Shown piece after piece: positions 41,498 through 43,662 of a DNA stretch of 43,662 bases. The stretch spans positions 1-43,662 of the forward strand of contig JAQICZ010000011.1 in assembly GCA_027858295.1 (NCBI GenBank), in the 5' to 3' direction. The stretch comes from Nanobdellota archaeon. Its GTDB lineage: Archaea; Nanobdellota; Nanobdellia; Pacearchaeales; GW2011-AR1. Positions within the stretch are counted from its first letter, which is position 1; each line of letters starts with the position of its first letter. The notes beneath the pieces are model-generated. The model ran no database searches and was not told where the DNA came from. It saw only the letters and a list, made by a program, of their open reading frames with translations. Both the position numbers and the translations under genes were made by a program.

Positions 41498-43384
41498 ATG
41501 TTAGAAATATTAGAAAACATCACAGGCAGATTGCCTGGGTTGATTCAAGAAGCAAATTTTGAAGGAGCAAATATAGTTCTTTATACAAAAAACGAGCAAT
41601 TTTTCAAGAACGATAACGGAAAAATTAGAGAAATTGTTAATGATTTGAAAAAAAGAATCGAGCTAAGAGCAGACACAAAACTTTTGAAAGATAAAGACGA
41701 AGTAGAAGCTAAGATTAGAGAAATCGTTCCAGCAGATGCAGAAATAACAGAATTCTTTTTTGATTTTCACAGAAGTATTATTACAATTGAAGCAAAAAGA
41801 CCAGGAATGGTAATTGGAAAGCAAGGTTCTATTTTAGAAGAAATAAGAAAAGAAACCATGTGGACTCCACAAATTCAGAGGTCCTCCGCAATTAAGTCAA
41901 AAATTACAGATAATATTAGATCAGTTCTTTATGCTAAAAATACAGAAAGAAGAAAGTTCTTGCACAGTGTTGGTGAAAAAATTTATTCAAGTTGGACACA
42001 GGAAAAATCCGATGGTTGGTCAAGAGTAACAATCCTTGGTGGAGGAAGACAAGTAGGTAGAAGTTGTTTCCTTTTACAAACAGAAAATTCAAGAGTTCTT
42101 TTAGATTGTGGAATTGATGTTGCTTCAGAAGGAAAGAATAAATTCCCAGTCTTGAATGTTCCAGAATTTAATATTTCAGAATTAGATGCAGTAATCCTTT
42201 CGCACGCTCACTTAGACCACTCAGGACTTTTGCCTTATTTGTATAAGATGGGTTATGAAGGCCCAACCTATATGACTGCTCCAACAAGAGATATTTCTTC
42301 ATTGTTGGCTTTAGATTTTATTGGTGTATCTTACAAGCAAGCAGTTGCTCCTTTATTTTCTTCAACAGATGTTAAAGAATTAGTAAAGAAAACAATCTGC
42401 CTAAATTACGGGGAAGTAACTGATATTACACCAGACATAAGAATTACTTTTTACAATGCAGGCCATGTATTAGGTTCATCTCAAGTTCATATTAACATTG
42501 GAAATGGCTCTCATAACTTTGTTTATTCTGGAGACATGAAATACGGGAAGACCAGATTGTTAGACCCGGCAGTTAACAGGTTCCCAAGAGTAGAATCAAT
42601 TCAGATGGAATCAACTTATGGTGGAAAAAATGACGTTCTACCATCAAGGGAAATAACTGAAAAGAAATTTACCGACTTAGTTAAAGCAACAATTGAAAGA
42701 GGCGGAAAAGTATTACTGCCAGAATTAGGTTTGGGTCACGCTCAAGAAACAATGCTTAGAGTTGAGGAAGCAATGAGAACAGGGGAACTTCCAAATGTCC
42801 CAATGTATGTTGATGGTATGATTTGGGATATTAATGCAATCCATACAGCTTATCCAGATTTCTTATCTGCAAAAGTAAGAAATCAATTATTTCAAGATAA
42901 TAATCCATTTACCTCTTCAGTTTTCAAGAGAGTAGGCTCACCACACGAAAGAAAAGAAGTTATTGAAGGTGGCCCTTGTATTGTAATCGCAACTTCAGGT
43001 ATGCTTGTTGGTGGTGCATCCGTAGAATATCTTAAAAATTTCGCAGAGAATAAAGACAACCTATTAATCCTTTCCTGTTATCAAGGTCCAGGTTCAGTTG
43101 GTCGTGAGTTACAAGAAGGTGCAAGACATGTTAAGATTGAAGATGACGGAATGATGAAAAACTTAGACGTAAATATGCAAGTAGAATTAATAAACGGGCT
43201 ATCACCACATTCAGGCCGAAATGAATTAATAAATTATATTAAGAATATGCAACCAAGACCAAAAAAAATCATCATAAACCATGGTGAAGTTTCAAAATCA
43301 TTAGATTTAGCCTCTTCTTTATACAAGGCTAATAGAATTGAAACAGTAGTCCCAAGAGGACTAGAAACATTAAGACTTAGATAG
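41498..43384 (+). CDS. FttA/aCPSF1: KH-beta-CASP ribonuclease, transcription termination factor
   Basis: 628 residues. Two N-terminal KH-type regions (about 1-140; VIGKQGSILEEIRKET contains the GKQG loop), then a metallo-beta-lactamase domain with SHAHLDH (235-241) and AGHVLGSSQVHI, and YSGDMKYGKTRLLDP. The beta-CASP domain has ESTYGGKNDVLPSRE and PELGLGHAQETMLRV, then IATSGMLVGGASVEYL, and the C-terminal LSPHSGRNELINYI and IINHGEVSKS. Known homologues cleave nascent RNA and terminate transcription in archaea. All metal ligands appear present. The 3' end (TVVPRGLETLRLR) is repeated at the right edge of the window. Confidence 0.94.
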   Translation: MLEILENITGRLPGLIQEANFEGANIVLYTKNEQFFKNDNGKIREIVNDLKKRIELRADTKLLKDKDEVEAKIREIVPADAEITEFFFDFHRSIITIEAKRPGMVIGKQGSILEEIRKETMWTPQIQRSSAIKSKITDNIRSVLYAKNTERRKFLHSVGEKIYSSWTQEKSDGWSRVTILGGGRQVGRSCFLLQTENSRVLLDCGIDVASEGKNKFPVLNVPEFNISELDAVILSHAHLDHSGLLPYLYKMGYEGPTYMTAPTRDISSLLALDFIGVSYKQAVAPLFSSTDVKELVKKTICLNYGEVTDITPDIRITFYNAGHVLGSSQVHINIGNGSHNFVYSGDMKYGKTRLLDPAVNRFPRVESIQMESTYGGKNDVLPSREITEKKFTDLVKATIERGGKVLLPELGLGHAQETMLRVEEAMRTGELPNVPMYVDGMIWDINAIHTAYPDFLSAKVRNQLFQDNNPFTSSVFKRVGSPHERKEVIEGGPCIVIATSGMLVGGASVEYLKNFAENKDNLLILSCYQGPGSVGRELQEGARHVKIEDDGMMKNLDVNMQVELINGLSPHSGRNELINYIKNMQPRPKKIIINHGEVSKSLDLASSLYKANRIETVVPRGLETLRLR

Positions 43385-43429
43385 TTTCAATTTTAATCTA
43401 CCAATCACTCTTGAAGTAAATTTGCATTT
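43342..43429 (+). repeat. 88-bp direct repeat, copy 1 (FttA 3' end and downstream)
   Basis: Identical to 43575-43662. It covers the last 14 codons of the FttA gene, its stop and 45 bp of downstream sequence. Confidence 0.85.
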
Positions 43430-43440
43430 TATATTTCTTT

Positions 43441-43461
43441 AAACTTTAAACTTTAAATTCA
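43441..43461. repeat. short heptamer tract (AAACTTT, 3 units)
   Basis: Three consecutive 7-mers of consensus AAAYTTT (last unit diverged) between the two 88-bp copies. The rest of 43430-43574 has an ACTGATT..AATCAGT palindrome (43504-43519) and no gene. Confidence 0.45.
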
Positions 43462-43574
43462 AAGTAAAATTCAGAAGTAATAATGAAATAAAAAATGACA
43501 ATAACTGATTCTAATCAGTAAATATAGTTTCTTTGCAAAGCTTAGATTTCTTTTCTAAAGAAATGTAGCATTGG

Positions 43575-43662
43575 AACAGTAGTCCCAAGAGGACTAGAAA
43601 CATTAAGACTTAGATAGTTTCAATTTTAATCTACCAATCACTCTTGAAGTAAATTTGCATTT
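43575..43662 (+). repeat. 88-bp direct repeat, copy 2, reaching the window edge
   Basis: Exact repeat of 43342-43429 at an offset of 233 bp, preceded by a near-match ATTGGAAC against ATTGAAAC. It may continue beyond the window. Confidence 0.85.

Overview
The window is chromosomal DNA from an AT-rich archaeon. Evidence: archaeal exosome subunits Rrp4, Rrp41 and Rrp42, Rpo6/RpoK, a 20S proteasome, an FttA/aCPSF1-type KH-beta-CASP nuclease, Mre11-Rad50, the RNase P protein Pop5/Rnp2, and a 16S - tRNA-Ala - 23S rRNA operon with helical processing stems. Small gene families, many short unassigned genes, a lone 2-oxoacid:ferredoxin oxidoreductase and divergent enzyme motifs suggest a DPANN lineage (Pacearchaeota/Woesearchaeota-like). 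That placement is inference. Most first genes have a TATA box about 26 bp upstream of the start codon, so leaderless mRNA is the rule; genes inside operons use overlaps or short Shine-Dalgarno (SD) motifs.

Layout. 1-4.2 kb: small unknown genes, a double-domain Lrp/AsnC regulator, a frameshifted pseudogene and an HExxH metalloprotease. 4.6-7.2 kb: a P2-type cation ATPase. 7.25-7.6 kb: two candidate stable RNAs, each with its own promoter. 7.7-8.8 kb: a membrane protein and a 2H-phosphoesterase-like protein. 9.1-13.9 kb: rRNA operon on the minus strand, sharing a TATA region with a LigD-type 3'-phosphoesterase gene. 15.2-23.3 kb: a minus-strand information-processing block, rnp2 - psmA - SBDS - rrp4 - rrp41 - rrp42 - rpoK - eno - (three small genes) - rps2. 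23.4-25.9 kb (+): RNase J, a tail-anchored protein and a HemK/PrmC-type methyltransferase. 25.9-28.7 kb: a small membrane protein, an unknown gene and two related GNAT acetyltransferases. 28.9-31.5 kb: korA - small membrane protein - korB. 31.5-34.4 kb: an unknown gene, a PD-(D/E)xK nuclease-like gene and a HhH-GPD/endonuclease III-like Fe-S glycosylase. 34.4-38.7 kb: a CoA-binding protein, then a coupled mre11 - rad50 - hotdog-like operon (+). 38.8-43.4 kb: a large M49-like metallopeptidase, psmB and FttA.

The information genes form one RNA life-cycle set: transcription (RpoK, FttA), RNA decay and processing (exosome, RNase J, Rnp2), ribosome maturation (SBDS, S2, rRNA) and protein turnover (proteasome alpha and beta).

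Non-genic structure stands out. (1) About a dozen intergenic copies of a short GC-rich palindromic element lie mostly just downstream of minus-strand stop codons. (2) Tracts with strict 7-bp periodicity but different motifs occur at six loci, one of them inside the gamma-alpha fusion linker of KorA. (3) The 16S processing half-stem is displayed in the loop of a local hairpin. (4) Tandem hairpins straddle the SBDS stop codon. (5) An 88-bp copy of the FttA 3' end forms the right edge of the window. Three reading frames are broken at A/T homopolymers, which may be real decay or consensus error.
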